A stretch of 64,000 nucleotides of DNA from Chaenocephalus aceratus (GCA_023974075.1 CM043791.1:20257701-20321700); one strand, 5' to 3'. Shown: positions 23,113 through 35,821, counted from the stretch's first letter. Program-made: numbers and translations. The notes: generated by a model from the letters alone, not told the origin.

Positions 23113-23290
23113 GGGGGTTAATCGGAAACGGTTCTTCCCTTCCCGATTGATATCCTACAAAAAACCTGGGCCTAATCGCCAAAACAACATTTCATTCATT
23201 TGTGATGAACTGTCATCATTATGTTTCATTGATATAATGTGACCGATAATAAATATGTATTCCATACATCATGTCTCTCCTGATTGAAAT
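23113..23290 (+). repeat. Ngaro split repeat B2
   Basis: 178 bp copy of B1, marking the right end of the element. Confidence 0.9.
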
Positions 23291-23429
23291 AACAAATCAC
23301 CTCTGGCTGGAAGAGAACTCTCTGCTCCATAGCTTCTCTTGGACGTAAAATCACATGTACATTTTACATTTATATTCAATTTAATATTCCATCCCTCACA
23401 TACTTTTGTATATAATAACTTATATTTTG

Positions 23430-23500
23430 GTTTTCTTGTTATGCTGCTGCAACACAAACATTTCCCAAATTGGGATCAATACAGTAATATCTTATCTTAA
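23430..23500 (+). repeat. LINE 3' tail
   Basis: GCTGCTGCAACACAAACATTT ... AATTGGGATCAATACAG followed by ATCTT units. The surrounding 23291-23750 shows nothing else. Confidence 0.45.
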
Positions 23501-24420
23501 TTAATTAAGAAATATAACTATTATAATTAGTGTAGCAGCTGACACCTATTTTCAATATGGATTAATCTACCATTTATTTATTTAGTTCAATTTTCATCTA
23601 TAAAAATGTCAAAATATTGAAAATGTTCACGAGACAAAGTGCAAGGTTATATCTTTAGATGTTTTGTTTTAGCCTATGTACTGTATGTCTTAATGCTCTT
23701 ATATGTGACGGTGTGACTTCCATGAGACTAATATTTTATATCTTCCCAACAGACGAGCTGACAGGAAACCTAACACTCTAACAACCGCAACATTGCAAAG
23801 GCGAGTAAATGTAAATTAAAAACGATTCACCATTTTTTAATTTCTTCTTCTTTCTTGCAGTGAGGTGAAGCTGACCTTGCACTTGGTGCCAGTAAGGATG
23901 TTCCTCACGCAGGCTGAATGTTTCTCCCTCCTTACTGACACAGAAGCCCTTGATTTACAATGCTTCACTAATTGTCATTTCCCTGGCTCCGTAGGGACAC
24001 TTTACCTCCAGCACAGCGGAAGACCCTACCAGACCATCTGGAGATGCCCCCAACACTCCTGATTGGGAGAGCCACAAACCTGACTCATGGACCTGCATCT
24101 GGGTTGCAGTGGTGAATGCCCTGACACCCTCACATTCATTCATAGTCCCCCACTGTGTACAGACAAAACACCATCAAGGGCCTGTTGTTGCCCTAGCACC
24201 CTGGCAATAAGGGAAGCAGTCACAGGCTTTGACCTCAGGACAGCTCCAAAGTTGCTGGCAGTCAACCTTCCTTTCCTGAACAAATGCCAGTTTGGGTTGG
24301 TTCGCTGACCAGTGGTAGCCACCTGAATTTCCCTCTGTTGCTCCTCAGACAATACCATGCTTGCCACAATTGCCTCAGGTCCCTGATGCCCAACAGATTT
24401 GAGAATTTCAGGAACAGTAA

Positions 24421-25061
24421 CGGAGCGTCCACACTACAGCTCCAAAAATAGCTTGGAGCTGGGCGTGTCTGGAGCTTGGGGATTTTATTCAAGCAACACG
24501 ACCAACAACCAATCACATGAATCTCCCGCCCCCGACATACAAAGCAAAAACCCCCGGGGATTTTATGCGAGCAATATATATATAAACTCCCCAAACAGGC
24601 GAAAACCTACCAGTTTCCCCCACTGTCTCTGCCACCTCCCTCCATGCCTGGTTCCTCCGGTTTGTATCCCGGTAGGTGAAGAGGGTCTGGTCATACAAAA
24701 CCGGGTGATTTGCTACGGCGATAGTTAGTTTCTCCTCCGACATTTTTTGAAATATAGAAATGAACGGCGGGATATCTCTCCCAGCTTAGTCGCGGTTTGA
24801 TTGGCTACAGCTTCAGCTGTCAGATTTTGGGAAACGGGATTTGATTGGCTGGCGCTGGCTACTCCGGCGTCCAGGCGACCAGAAGTTGAACAATGTTCAA
24901 CTTCTGGTCGCCTGGGACGCCTGAGACGCCTCGCTCTGCTACCCACAATTCAGTTCGGCGAAAAAGCGCGGCTACGTGACGTCACCCCATTGAAAGTGAA
25001 TGGGCAGCTTGGAGCAGCTTGGAGCTTTCGACGCTGTCGACGCTGTAGTGTAGACGGGCCG
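24421..25061 (-). mobile_element. PIF/Harbinger element keeping a MADF exon
   Basis: The 641-bp element has inverted ends (CGGAGCGTCCACACTACAGC against CGGCCCGTCTACACTACAGC) and a TAA duplication at 24418-24420 and 25062-25064, as expected for Harbinger. On the - strand an ATG at 24743 opens MSEEKLTIAVANHPVLYDQ, the start of a MADF (Myb/SANT-like) domain, the second protein of these transposons. There is no transposase, so it is non-autonomous. Confidence 0.85.
24866..24921. repeat. Near-perfect palindrome inside the Harbinger element
   Basis: Arms of 26 bases starting GGCGTCCAGGCGACC fold back around an AAT loop; the right arm has one extra G. Confidence 0.9.
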
Positions 25062-25444
25062 TAAGTGTTTCCAAGCTGTAGTGTTCCTCTTCTGGCTCGG
25101 GGGAGAGAAGCCAAGAAATTCCTGAGAACCTGCCCCCGAGTCTGTCCCTCAGCCAGTCACGATCTTCGGAGGTGGGCTCTCTTGTCAGCGGGTTGAATGA
25201 CTTATTGTTTGGAGGAAATAGCTCCTCCACTGAATGCGTACATTTAGCTGCCTTTGGCTTCTTCCATTGACAGGGGGAGTCAGTGCAGCTGAAATTGTGG
25301 ATGGCAAAGATGGCTAATGCAGCCGCATGACTGCATTTCCATTCTCCACGTGGGCATTCACATTTTGTGGAGAGAATTCCCTCTTCTCCTGTAGATACCT
25401 GTGGTGGTGGGATTGTTTTATTATTTAAAATATATTTACATTTG

Positions 25445-26428
25445 TAATGCCTTCCCAATTATCCAAAACCAAGATCATGTGGTTTGGCCGCAGTGGTGCC
25501 TCCCAAACTGGCACTATTGTGACCGCCGATGGCCGGGACCTCGAAATAGTTAAATCTTATAAATACCTTGGATTTTGGATTGACAGTAATCTGTCATTCT
25601 CAGAACATCTCTCCAAAATTCAGACCAAGGTTAAAGCTAGACTCAGCTTTCTATATAGGAATCTCTCCTCATTCACTTCATCTGCTAAACTCTCTCTGGT
25701 CCAGATGACTGTCCTTCCTCTGTTCGACTACGGTGATACCATCTACCGCTCGGCATGTAAAGGAGCTCTCGATCATTTAGACGTTCTGTATCACTCCTCC
25801 ATCCGCTTCGCCACCAATGCGTCCTACAGGACACACCACTGTGACCTGTACTCTCTGGCTAACTGGCCCTCTCTTGAGACCAGACGCAACATCCACTGGC
25901 TGATGTTTGTTTACAAAACACTCCTAGGCCTCACCCCCTTCTACCTCACACAATTACTGCAACTCCGCACACCCCCAACGCACAACACCCGGTCAGCTAC
26001 AAGCATCCTGCTAAAGATCCCCAAAGCCCATACATCCTTTGGCCGCTCCGCCTTTCAGTTTGCAGCAGCAGATAGAATGTCAAAAAAAAAACTTTGAAAA
26101 TGAAAACCTTTGTCTCCCCCCGCACCTTCAATGTCACTATTATTGACACCATGGTACACACATGTAGCTGCTTTGCCTGATGCTGATTTTAATGACTGAT
26201 TGAACCACAGCAATATTGTTTTAGAGTTTTTATATGTTTAACTGCTATGCCTGTCATCTTTGCTCTATGTGTTTGTGTTGTCTCCTGGGTTCTGTAGTGT
26301 CCGGAGTGTGTCTTTTTATTTTTTTCCCCTCCCAAACCCTATCCCCTCAGGAAGCCTTTGCCTCCTGTCAGGTCATCATTGTAAATACGAATTTATTCTT
26401 AATTGATTTTCCTGGATAAATAAAGGTT

Positions 26429-26458
<30 letters not shown>
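25445..26458 (+). mobile_element. LINE fragment A (CR1/L2 group), 5'-truncated
   Basis: A frame at 25447-26095 encodes the end of a reverse transcriptase protein (YKYLGFWIDSNLSFSEH; LFDYGDTIY; a Trp-rich C-terminus). It ends CCTGGATAAATAAAGG and (CTA)n. It inserted into an intron of the SWIM-YqaJ gene. Confidence 0.8.
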
Positions 26459-26459
<1 letters not shown>

Positions 26460-28427
26460 ATCCCTTTAATTGTTTATAGCCTACTGTATGTTTATTTCAT
26501 GGATATTTCCATGTGTTTTCTGGTGTGTAATATTTGTAATCTTGGGGCCTCTTCTCTTTAACGTCTACATTACATTACAACATCTACAACATATACATTA
26601 CAACGTCTACAAAAAATGTCTCTTTCATACACTCCGCCCCCTGGTATACCCCGAACTCCGCCAAATGAAATCAAGGAAACGTCAACTTGAACGCCAACAC
26701 AAGAAAACCACACTAACAGTCCATCTTCAAATCTACAAAGACTATCTCCAGCAGTACAGTAACGCACTCAAAGCAGCCCGGTCTAATTACTACTCACAAC
26801 TCATTCAGTCTGGCTCCAGCAACCCCAAGCGTCTGTTCTCCACCATCAGCAAACTTCTCAAACCCTGTGACAACGCCAGCCCATCCTTCACCACCGAACA
26901 GTGCAACTCCTTCCTCTCGTTTTTTCCAAACCAAAATCAGCAACATTTACAGCAATCTGACACCCTCATCAGCACCCCCCACCTCCCCTCCTGGCTCCCC
27001 CCCTTCACCTCACAGCCCCTGTCCCACTTCTCCCCTATGACCCCCATGCAACTGTCCAACTTCATGACTGGAATTAACTCCACCTGCACACTTGACCCAA
27101 TGCCCTCCAAATTTGTTAAAGAGAGCCTCCCTGCCATCTCCCAACTCATCGCCACCATCATTAACTCCTCCCTCAGATCTGGATCAGTTCCCCCCTCTCT
27201 CAAACTGGCTGCTGTCACACCCATTCTCAAAAGACCTGGACTCACACCTGACATCATGTCCAACTTCCGGCCCATCTCAAATCTCCCCTTTCTGTCAAAA
27301 ATACTTGAACGTGTCGTTGCCTCACTACTTAAAGCCCACCTCAGCTCCAATGATCTCTTTGAGCCATTTCAATCCGGTTTCCGATCAAAACAAAGCACCG
27401 AAACAGCTCTTCTCAAAATCATAAATGACCTCCTCCTCTCCTCTGACTCCGGCAACCTTAACATCCTCATCCTCCTCGACCTCACCGCAGCATTCGACAC
27501 CATCAACCACGCCATCCTGCTGTCCCTCCTCGAATCATCACTCAACATCACCGACACTGCACTCTCCTGGCTGAAATCCTACCTCACCGACAGACATCAG
27601 TTTATCAACATCAACAACTGCACCTCCTCCACTGCTCCTCTGTCCCAAGGTGTCCCCCAGGGTTCGGTGCTTGGCCCCCTCCTCTTCCTCCTCTACATGC
27701 TCCCCCTTGGCAAAATAATTAGTCGCCACAACCTTCAATTACACTGCTACGCCGATGACATCCTACTTTATATCTCAACAAAAACCATCACCCCCACAAC
27801 ACACTCCACTCTCACCAACTGTCTCTCAGAAATAAAAGCATGGATGCAAACAAACTATCTCCAACTGAACAGTGCCAAATAAGACATCATCATCATCGGC
27901 CCCCCATCCCGTATCAAAGACATCCAGAATTTCAACTTCACCATTGACAGCCACACTCTATCTCCCCCCCTCACATCCGCAACCTCGGAGTCATCTTCGA
28001 CAGTCAGCTCAAATTCAACCACCACATAAATCACATCACCAGGACCGCCTTTTTCCACCTCAAAAACATTGCCCGTCTCTGCCCATCACTCTCCTCCTCT
28101 GCTGCTGAAACCCTGATTCATGCATTCATCCTATCCATCCCCACCCGCACCAATCACCGGACCTGGGGGGACAGATCCTTCTCCGTCGCTGCCCCCTCCC
28201 TCTGGAACTCACTCCCCCAACCCATCAGAGACTGCACTGACCTCACCACCTTCAAAAAACTCACAAAAACTCACCTCTTCAATCTGGCTTTTAATGTGTG
28301 ATTGTTTTTGTATTATTTGACTTTAACTTTAACTATATATTTATTTGTTGTTCCTTCCTTTTCTTTTCCCTTCACTATATCTGTAAAGCGTCTTTGAGCA
28401 CCTGTAAAAGCGCTAACAAATTAAATC

Positions 28428-28469
<42 letters not shown>

Positions 28470-28472
28470 TAC
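26459..28472 (+). mobile_element. LINE fragment B (L2-like)
   Basis: A 470-codon frame (to 27882) has the reverse transcriptase blocks FRPISNLPFLSKILE, FQSGFRSKQSTETALL, LILLDLTAAFDTIN, GVPQGSVLGPLLF and YADDILLY (about 27751). A stop at 27880 and a deletion follow, then the usual C-terminal block (LWNSLPQPIRD near 28205) and an (ATT)n tail at 28430-28467. Before 26600 a scrap reading LGPLLFNVYI belongs to yet another copy. Confidence 0.8.
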
Positions 28473-29540
28473 ATGCTACCACTGGCTCAGATAATGAAGA
28501 ACAACAAAATAAGTTACCATAGCTATGCGGATGACACACACATTTACGTAACCATTTCACCAGGAGTCTATGCTCCAATTCAAACACTGAGTAAGTGCAT
28601 TGAACAAATCAATGACTGGATGTGTCTGAACTTTCTCCAATTAAACAAAGATAAAACTGACGTAATGGTTTTTGGAGCCAAGGCAGAACGTTTAAAAGTT
28701 AGCGCTGAGCTTCAGTCTGCAATGTTCAAAACAACAGATAGAGCCAGATATCTAGGTGTAGTCATGGACTCTGACCTGAGTTTCAACAGTCACATTAAAA
28801 CAGTTACTAAATCAGCCTACTATCACCTAAAGAATATATCTAGGATTAAAAGACTAATGTCACAGCAGGATTTGGAAAAACTTGTCCATGCTTTTATCTT
28901 CAGTAGACTCGACTACTGCAATGGTGTCTTCACAGGTCTCACTAAAACATATATTAGGAAGCTGCAGCTGATTCAGAACCCTGCTGCTCGAGTCCTCACT
29001 AACACTAAGAATGTGGATCACATCACTCCTGTTCTGAAGTCTTTACACTGGCTTCCTGTGTGTCAAAGAATAGATTTCAAAATACTGCTGCTGGTTTATA
29101 AAGCACTGAATGGTTTAGGCCCAAAATACATTTCTGACCTCCTGCTAAATTATGAACCATCCAGATCTCTCAGGTCTTCAGGGACTGGTCAGCTTTCTGT
29201 CCCCAGAGTCAGAACTAAACATGGTAAAGCAGCGTTCAGTTATCATGCTCCAAATATCTGGAACAAACTCCCAGAAACCTGCAGGTCCGCTGCAACTCTT
29301 ACTACTTTTAAATCCAGGTTGAAGACTTTTCTTTTTGTCGCTGCTTTTAATTGAACTATTCATATCTTAGACTGCACTGTAACTTTTATCCATGTATTTT
29401 TTCTTTTAACGTTTATTTTATTAGCTTTTCTTTTTAATGACTAATTTTAAATGCCATTTTCTTAATGTCTTTAATTTTTTGTAAAGCACTTTGAATTGCC
29501 TTGTGTTGAAAAGTGCTGTCATAAATAATATGACACATAA
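28473..29540 (+). mobile_element. LINE fragment C (L2-like), 5'-truncated
   Basis: It starts just before the YADDTHIY catalytic block and stays open to 29354 through the C-terminal domain (YLGVVMDSDLSF, RLDYCNGVF, LHWLPVCQRI, NIWNKLPETCR). The 3' untranslated end reaches about 29540. It begins directly behind the (ATT)n tail of fragment B. Confidence 0.8.
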
Positions 29541-29743
29541 AATGGATTTGTTGATGGGAATTAATGTGAATAAATTAACTCTCGGTTAACGGTACTCTTG
29601 CTATCACTACTCACCGACACTCTATAAACCTTGTCCCTCATGCTAGCCCTGACATCACCGGTAAGCACACCTTCATCTAGGCTGCACTGTTTTACGTGTC
29701 CTGACTTGTAGTGGTTCTCTCCTCTATACACTCTTCTTGTCAT

Positions 29744-30970
29744 CTTTGTAAAATGATATCAGACTGGTAATTGACACAGCCATGACTTCTAGTTAAATTC
29801 AGTGTGGCTAAAATGAAAAGCTTTATTAAAATATGCAAGCACGCGGAAGTCAAAGTCAGCTTTATTGTAAAAAATTCTACATGTGTTATACATCCAGAAA
29901 TATCGAAATATCGTTTCCCACAGTGTGACATGTATACATAAAACAAAACAAAAAGGGCCTAGATAAACGGGGTATACAGTTTAAAATGTTAATATATTTA
30001 AAGTGTTCAAAGTGCAGTTTCAGTGCAAGTCAGTTCAAACGATCTTAAGTTGGCGTGACGTTGAAGTCGTGCGACCCTGCTGCTGTACTGGCTTGTAGTT
30101 CGTTTATAGCATAACGTTAGCATTTCGCGACTAGATTTATGATTAAAAAATTAGTAAGTAACGACATGACTCCCAATAATAATTGAAATGCTTTTATGGA
30201 TTTAGAAAAAGATTTTATTGATTTAAAAAATAGTTTTATGTATTGATTTAAATTGACATGCATCCGCTAAGAAAAGTAGTCCGTTGTTACTGTTTGAACT
30301 GACGTAACAACGGCAGGAACTGCTTCTATAGTGTTTTTGAGGAGCTTTTTGATTACAGATTTGAAAACATCGTTGCTTGCTTTAAAAGTAGCACAATTCA
30401 TTATGACAAACCTTGAAAGATATCCCTGCCCTAATGCCAAAAGTAACTGGCAACTGAATATGTGTCGCCGTTTGATGTATGTCTGGACCGCTGCGTAAAA
30501 AGGAGGGTTTCTGCCCCATTACTTCTCTTCTTACTTCTATAAGAATAAAACACGGAGGACGGAGATCTCTTTTTGTCCCCCTCTTCTCCCCGCTGCAGCC
30601 TAGCAGCTGATCTCAAAGCACGCTCCCCTCTCCTGCAAGGAGAAAAACTATATTTATATACTTTATATAGGTTGATACAGTAGCCCCTTTTTTTAAATAG
30701 TTTTTATAGGTGTTGCCATCTGTTTTGTGTAGCGTGGTTCTACAAGCAAGTCAATGCATTCATTGGGTGGTATCAGAGAGTTACACGGGTCTGTAAATGC
30801 AATGAAAACAATTGGCCACAGCAAATAATTTATATTAAACATGTAATTTTTACTTTTGAATACTTCAGTACAAAGGATGTATTGAATAATTTAAGTGATA
30901 TATGTGTACACATATAAATCATTAGTCAAAACAGGGCTACATTTGATTTAATTAAAAGGTATAATATGTG
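29744..30970. other. Remainder of second transposon and flank, one antisense LINE tail
   Basis: At 29845-30040 a LINE 3' end lies in antisense (CAAAGTCAGCTTTATTGT, i.e. ACAATAAAGCTGACTTTG on the - strand). An upstream exon of the SWIM-YqaJ gene may lie near 30060-30120. From 30130 to 30970 I see nothing. Confidence 0.35.
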
Positions 30971-30974
30971 GTAA

Positions 30975-31075
30975 ACTGAAGAGCCCTTTGGGAGCCGAAA
31001 GAGCCGGCTCTTCTTGGTGAGCCGAGCCAAATGATCCGGCTCACCAAGAAAAGCCGGAATTCCCATCACTAGAAC
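30975..31075. repeat. hAT-like inverted-repeat end
   Basis: CCGGCTCTTCTTGGTGAGCC folds against GGCTCACCAAGAAAAGCCGG, followed by the hAT-like terminus TTCCCATCACTAG. Confidence 0.5.
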
Positions 31076-31196
31076 GAATGACTTCTTCTGCGAGGATTTA
31101 TAAAAGCAGCTGGAATCCCTTAAGTTGCATTACTGCCACCTACAGTATGTATTTCTGCTGAGTGTCATTATTCTATTGGATAAAAAAAGTTAGGAA

Positions 31197-31275
31197 ACGC
31201 CCCTATACGATCGCCCTACGATCCGCCCCTATACGATCCGCCCCTATACGATCCGCCCCTATACGATCCGCCCTA
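31197..31275. repeat. 15-bp tandem repeat (CGCCCCTATACGATC)
   Basis: About five units. Near it, at 31383-31452, GGGCCACTAGGGGGCGCTC ... TTTGAGAAGCACTGG resembles a hAT terminus. Confidence 0.8.
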
Positions 31276-31970
31276 TACGATCCGCCTCCTTGCTGCGGCC
31301 AGACCCATCTCAGATATTCCCGCGAGAGTGCGGAAAACTTAAATTAACTTATTTATCTAAAATGTAAAATGTTACCAATATACTCACGGGCCACTAGGGG
31401 GCGCTCACGGACCACCAGTGGTCTGCGGACCACACTTTGAGAAGCACTGGCTTAGAGCAACCATGTGTGCAAGTCAGGAAATGTAAATGCAATGAAACTG
31501 CCAGCAGATATGTGTAATTACCATAGGTAGGCTAATTACCTAGTTAAAGTATAAGTGCGAAACAAATTAGATGCTGACTGTAAACTTGATTTTAGGGTGT
31601 AGCTTGTGCAGGCAGTGAATAAATACTGTCCTCCTCATGGTTGTTGTGATGATGGTTTATTACTGCCACCATGTGGAGAAATCTCCTCACGACTATTGGA
31701 GTGACTGACTTCTTATGTTTGCAAGTGTATGTAATATTAATGTTCTTAGTGACTTAAATAAGAGTGTCTGGTCATATATTCAGTATTCAACCTCAGCCAT
31801 TACAGGGATACAGACATACTGTATAGCAATAGTTTACGCTTCAAAAATCGTTCCCATATGCAGGCCCGCCTTAACCTGCCCTCAGGCCCTGGGGCTATTT
31901 TTTTTAATTTTTTTTGTATTGTATTTAAACAACAAATCAAAGTCATTTATAGTCTTGGCAGGCTCAGTGA

Positions 31971-32120
<150 letters not shown>

Positions 32121-32639
32121 TGCACTATTCATGTTGTTACCGCAGCAGTACTTGGAGCGGCCAAAAAAGCAGAAGAAAGGCCTGCATCACAGCAATAATT
32201 CATGACTCATCATATCAAAAATAGTCTTTATTTTTTTGGGCTAATACCAAATCCTATTATAACAAAAAACGTTTCCATATTGGGTTTGCTTATGAGGATT
32301 ACTGCTCAAAATATTACTTGAACGATATAACATTGGAAGTAGTTTTCTTGCACACCCAAATAATAAAGTAAAACATTGATAATCTCCTATTGTTTTTATT
32401 TAGTTATTGAGTTACTAAGGTTTAAATACAACGTTTAAGTTCTTAATCTACATAAAGCCATACGCTCTAGTTTAACATATTTTTTGTATCTGCTGCTGTC
32501 TGATAACAAAATCTACAACATATTGTCGCAACACACATTCAAAAGTATTTGCAGGGACTGGACTGTTTATGTGCAGCTGTTTGTTCTGTGGTGCTGATAG
32601 GAAAGGAAACAGGGAGATTAGCTACTGAAGATGCCATTG

Positions 32640-32795
<156 letters not shown>

Positions 32796-32941
32796 ACTAA
32801 TTCAGCACCATGAACAGCAACATATGGCCTCAATGCCAGGTATCAGATTAACACAAACCTAGTTATGTAAAACGATGCACAACACATTTAAACCTGCAGG
32901 CTACTGGGAATCAATGAATAGTGCATCATTGCCTTACCCCT

Positions 32942-35628
32942 TTAGAAGTGCTTCCGTCTGGTTTTCTTTGAAGAAAAAGCCTTTATGATGTTCTTAAAAT
33001 CCATCTCACGAAGAATGTCATGCTCAATTGACATCAGTGTGAGGTTACTGACTCTGTCTTGCTGCATGCTTGAGCGCAGTCTGTTTTTCACCAAGGCCAG
33101 TTTTGAGAATGAACGCTCTCCGCTCACTTTGGTCACTGGCAAAGTTAGGAAGAGCCGTAGAGCTATGTCTGTGTTGGGAAACACTGTATGGAGTTTTCTC
33201 CTTCTTAACATTTTCTGTAACTCCACTGCAGACGTGCTGCTCAACTTCTCATTTCGTACCAATTCCCTGAAGTGTACAGCTTCCTCCACAAATTCCTCTT
33301 CCAAGTCACTGGAGTATTTTTGTTGCAGGCTCCGCGCTGCTGAGCGCAGGTCTTGGGGGGAAATCGAGTGAAATCTGTTTAAAAACCCAAAGTTTTCACA
33401 CACGTCATTATATGACTGGTATCTTCGGTCCAGCTCTGACACTAGCCGGTCAATCACACGGATAAAGACTGATGTACGGAAGCGACTGCGGCCTGACAGC
33501 TCGCACTCAGGCTCAGATGAATCATCAGCCTGGCTCTTTCTTTTTCTCTTTCGTTGAGTGTCTGTTCTGTACTCATCGGACACGGTGGGGGACATGTTCT
33601 TTGCTGCTGTCTCAAAGTTGTCAAACTGATCCCGTAGGCCTGCTACATATTCACGTAATGACCTGACTAGATCCACAGCATTGCAGAGGTCCAATTCCAC
33701 TGCCTGTAGTGCAGCGCTCACGCCCTGGAAACGTTGGAGAATGGCATTCCACATGTTGCACATTAGTGCAATTTCCAGTTTATTCATATTTTTATGCAAT
33801 ACCCTAGCCTCCTCTCTTGTGCTCAGATTATGGTGCTCATCCACAATGTTGAGCAGAGATTGCTGGATACAGGCGTAATTCAGACACAGGGCTTTGGTTG
33901 CAACAGCATACGCTGACCATCTTGTATCGGAAAGCGTTTTTAAAGTTTCAATTCTGTGATTTTCATTAGGCTGCAAACCCGCCTTGATCCTCTGCCACCG
34001 TGAAGTGCTCTTTGATGCAAAGTTAAACAACGCTTGCACAAAACTGAAAAACTGTTCAGTCTCTCCACAACAGTTAACGTTGTTAATCCCCACCAGATTT
34101 AAGGTGTGGACTGCGCAGGGAACCCACTCTGCCAGTGGGTTAATCTGTTTGATGCGGGCCTGCACACCTTTGTATGTGCCTGACATATTGATAGCATTGT
34201 CATAACACTGTCCTCTACAGTTATTGATGTCAATGTCCATGTCTCCTAAAACACCAATTACTGAATTGAACAGCGCTTCTCCGTTGTGGCTGGAAATGGG
34301 GAGGAATTTGACAAAACGCTCCTCTATACAGCCCTCTGGTGATACGTACCGCAGGATGAATGTCAGCTGGTCCACATGTGTGATATCTGGCGTGGAGTCC
34401 ACGCTGACAGAGAAATACTTAGCCAGTTTTACTCTGCTGATGACTTCATCCAGCAATCCCTGTCCCATCAGCTGTATGAATTCCTCACACAAATTTAGTG
34501 AGAGGTATGGATTTCCTCTGCCGGCATTTCCGTATTTCTGAATATGGGCTTTTAAAAAAGGATCAAACTGACTGATCAGCTCCATGCTACCCAAATAGTT
34601 GCCATTGTTGGTGTCCCCAAACCTGTGGCTGTCACCCCTAAAAGCAAGTCCCCGCTCTGCCAGATACTTAACTACAGTGACAACCCTCTGCAGCACCTGT
34701 GTCCAATACTCACACTCCTCATTTAACTGTTTTTTTAGTTCTGAATCCACTGTTCCACGGTCAGCTGTCTGATTAATGAAGGATACCTGGCTTTCCTGTG
34801 CATATCACAGCTTTCATATTCGGCTATCCGTTCATTTGCGTGCTTCCAATTAGAGTATCCCACGCTGCCAAATGACGTGTCTCTCTTATCGCCAAATAGT
34901 TTGCATGCAAAGCAGAAGACACTACCTCGGGATGGTGAGTAACATAGCCACTCCCTGAGCATATACTCGCCGTTACCCAGCTTGCGCTTGAATAAGCTTC
35001 TGGAGAAGTATCTCTTCTGATGCTTGTACTGCTGCTCTGAGGCAGAGAGGTCAGCTTCTCTGTTTTGACACAATTCCGGACCCATTTTCGGCCAGTAGAG
35101 AAGCACCTGTTTGTCCATGTTGTTGCCCCAGAGACCTGGGTCAGTGCTTTAGGGGTCGTCTAGTTCTCCTGTGTCCTTGTTTTCCCGCTTGTCTTCTCCA
35201 CTCTGCTCTAGGCGCGCCTGGTCCTTTCCTCCAGATGAGTGACGTATCGGGCCTCCCTCGTGTATTTGTCCGGATGCCGTTGGCTCCTCTCCACGTAGCA
35301 AGTCCTCGTCGTCCTCTCCATCTCCTCCAACAGATAACGTCCCTCCTGTCTGTTTTTCCTGTCCCGCTACTCCATCGCTATCAGAACCAGACGGCCTACT
35401 TGGCTCCGAGGCCCCGCGGCCGGCATTGCCAGCCCCGCGGCCGGCATCGCCGCCACCGCTGCCGCTCGGTACAGAACTAATCTGTCCTTCCTCCTCATCC
35501 AGGTTTACAGGTTTCAAATAACCTGTAAGCTTCGGCATTTTGTGTAATAGCTGCTTGTCTCGAAACTCCTTTTTCGTCAACAATTTCCTTTTCCGAGCGC
35601 CACTCTCAAACTTTTTCTTCTCCGACAT
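32942..35628 (-). pseudogene. hAT transposase, TTF-finger and DUF4371-like (ZMYM1-like)
   Basis: From ATG 35628: a basic, then acidic low-complexity N-terminus, an FCFACKLFG TTF-type zinc-finger region (near 34910), a DUF4371-like RNase-H fold (FSVSVDSTPDITHVDQ near 34410) and the hAT dimerisation end (GERSFSKLALVKNRLRSS near 33110). Total length of about 890 codons suits the family. Two lesions only: a TAA just after the DDP codons at about 35150, with the same frame continuing in a conserved TDPGLW block, and a one-base shift at the A run near 34738. Domesticated relatives exist in vertebrates, but intact terminal repeats say this is a transposon copy. Confidence 0.88.
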
Positions 35629-35821
35629 TTTCTCCTAAACAACCTTCATCTGTCACTCAATCACTCGCAATTTGAATAAGTCACATGTGAAACATATTCT
35701 CATTCTGATTTGCTGTTAAGTGGTGCCCACTGACTGTTACGGAGTCATCATTTTTGATGCTGTTGTTATGCCTGCTGTGACGTAAAGTTACTCCGTTCTC
35801 CGCTTGTAATTATGCCTTTAA

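Larger units (their letters stand above)
17834..23290 (+). mobile_element. Ngaro-like retrotransposon with split direct repeats
   Basis: Terminal sequences follow the A1 ... B1-A2-B2 order typical of Ngaro elements: A1 17834-18047, B1 22284-22461, A2 22461-22674, B2 23113-23290. A copies are 214 bp and B copies 178 bp, nearly identical. The interior keeps an RNase H trace (19394-19460) and a degenerate tyrosine recombinase (20480-21419), plus tandem repeats. No target duplication is expected or seen. It lies in the intron after the THAP exon. Confidence 0.85.
23858..29743 (-). pseudogene. SWIM + YqaJ nuclease gene of the second transposon (broken, split by insertions)
   Basis: Read on the - strand: an exon at 29743-29615 (ends VYRVS with GT donor), then a SWIM exon from about 25400 (CECPRGEWKCSHAAA) running on into the YqaJ domain. 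That domain has RLTASNF near 24270, LGASPDG near 24040, LEVKCPYG near 24000 and a YWHQVQGQ block near 23890. The exon is cut at 24421-25061 by a Harbinger element; without it and one TAA the frame is continuous. The intron holds three LINE fragments. A frameshift near 24143 inactivates it. Domain order matches the intact gene at 6346-8812. Confidence 0.8.
16740..30100. mobile_element. Second THAP / SWIM-YqaJ transposon, enlarged by nested insertions (approximate ends)
   Basis: A THAP exon on the + strand at the left and SWIM-YqaJ exons on the - strand from the right reproduce the layout of the intact element at 3521-8878. Between them lie an Ngaro element, a Harbinger element and LINEs. No DDE catalytic domain is visible, so that part seems lost. 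I could not identify the terminal repeats; the ends given are rough. About 65 bp of its left region (17000-17070) reappear inverted at 38640-38705. Confidence 0.6.
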
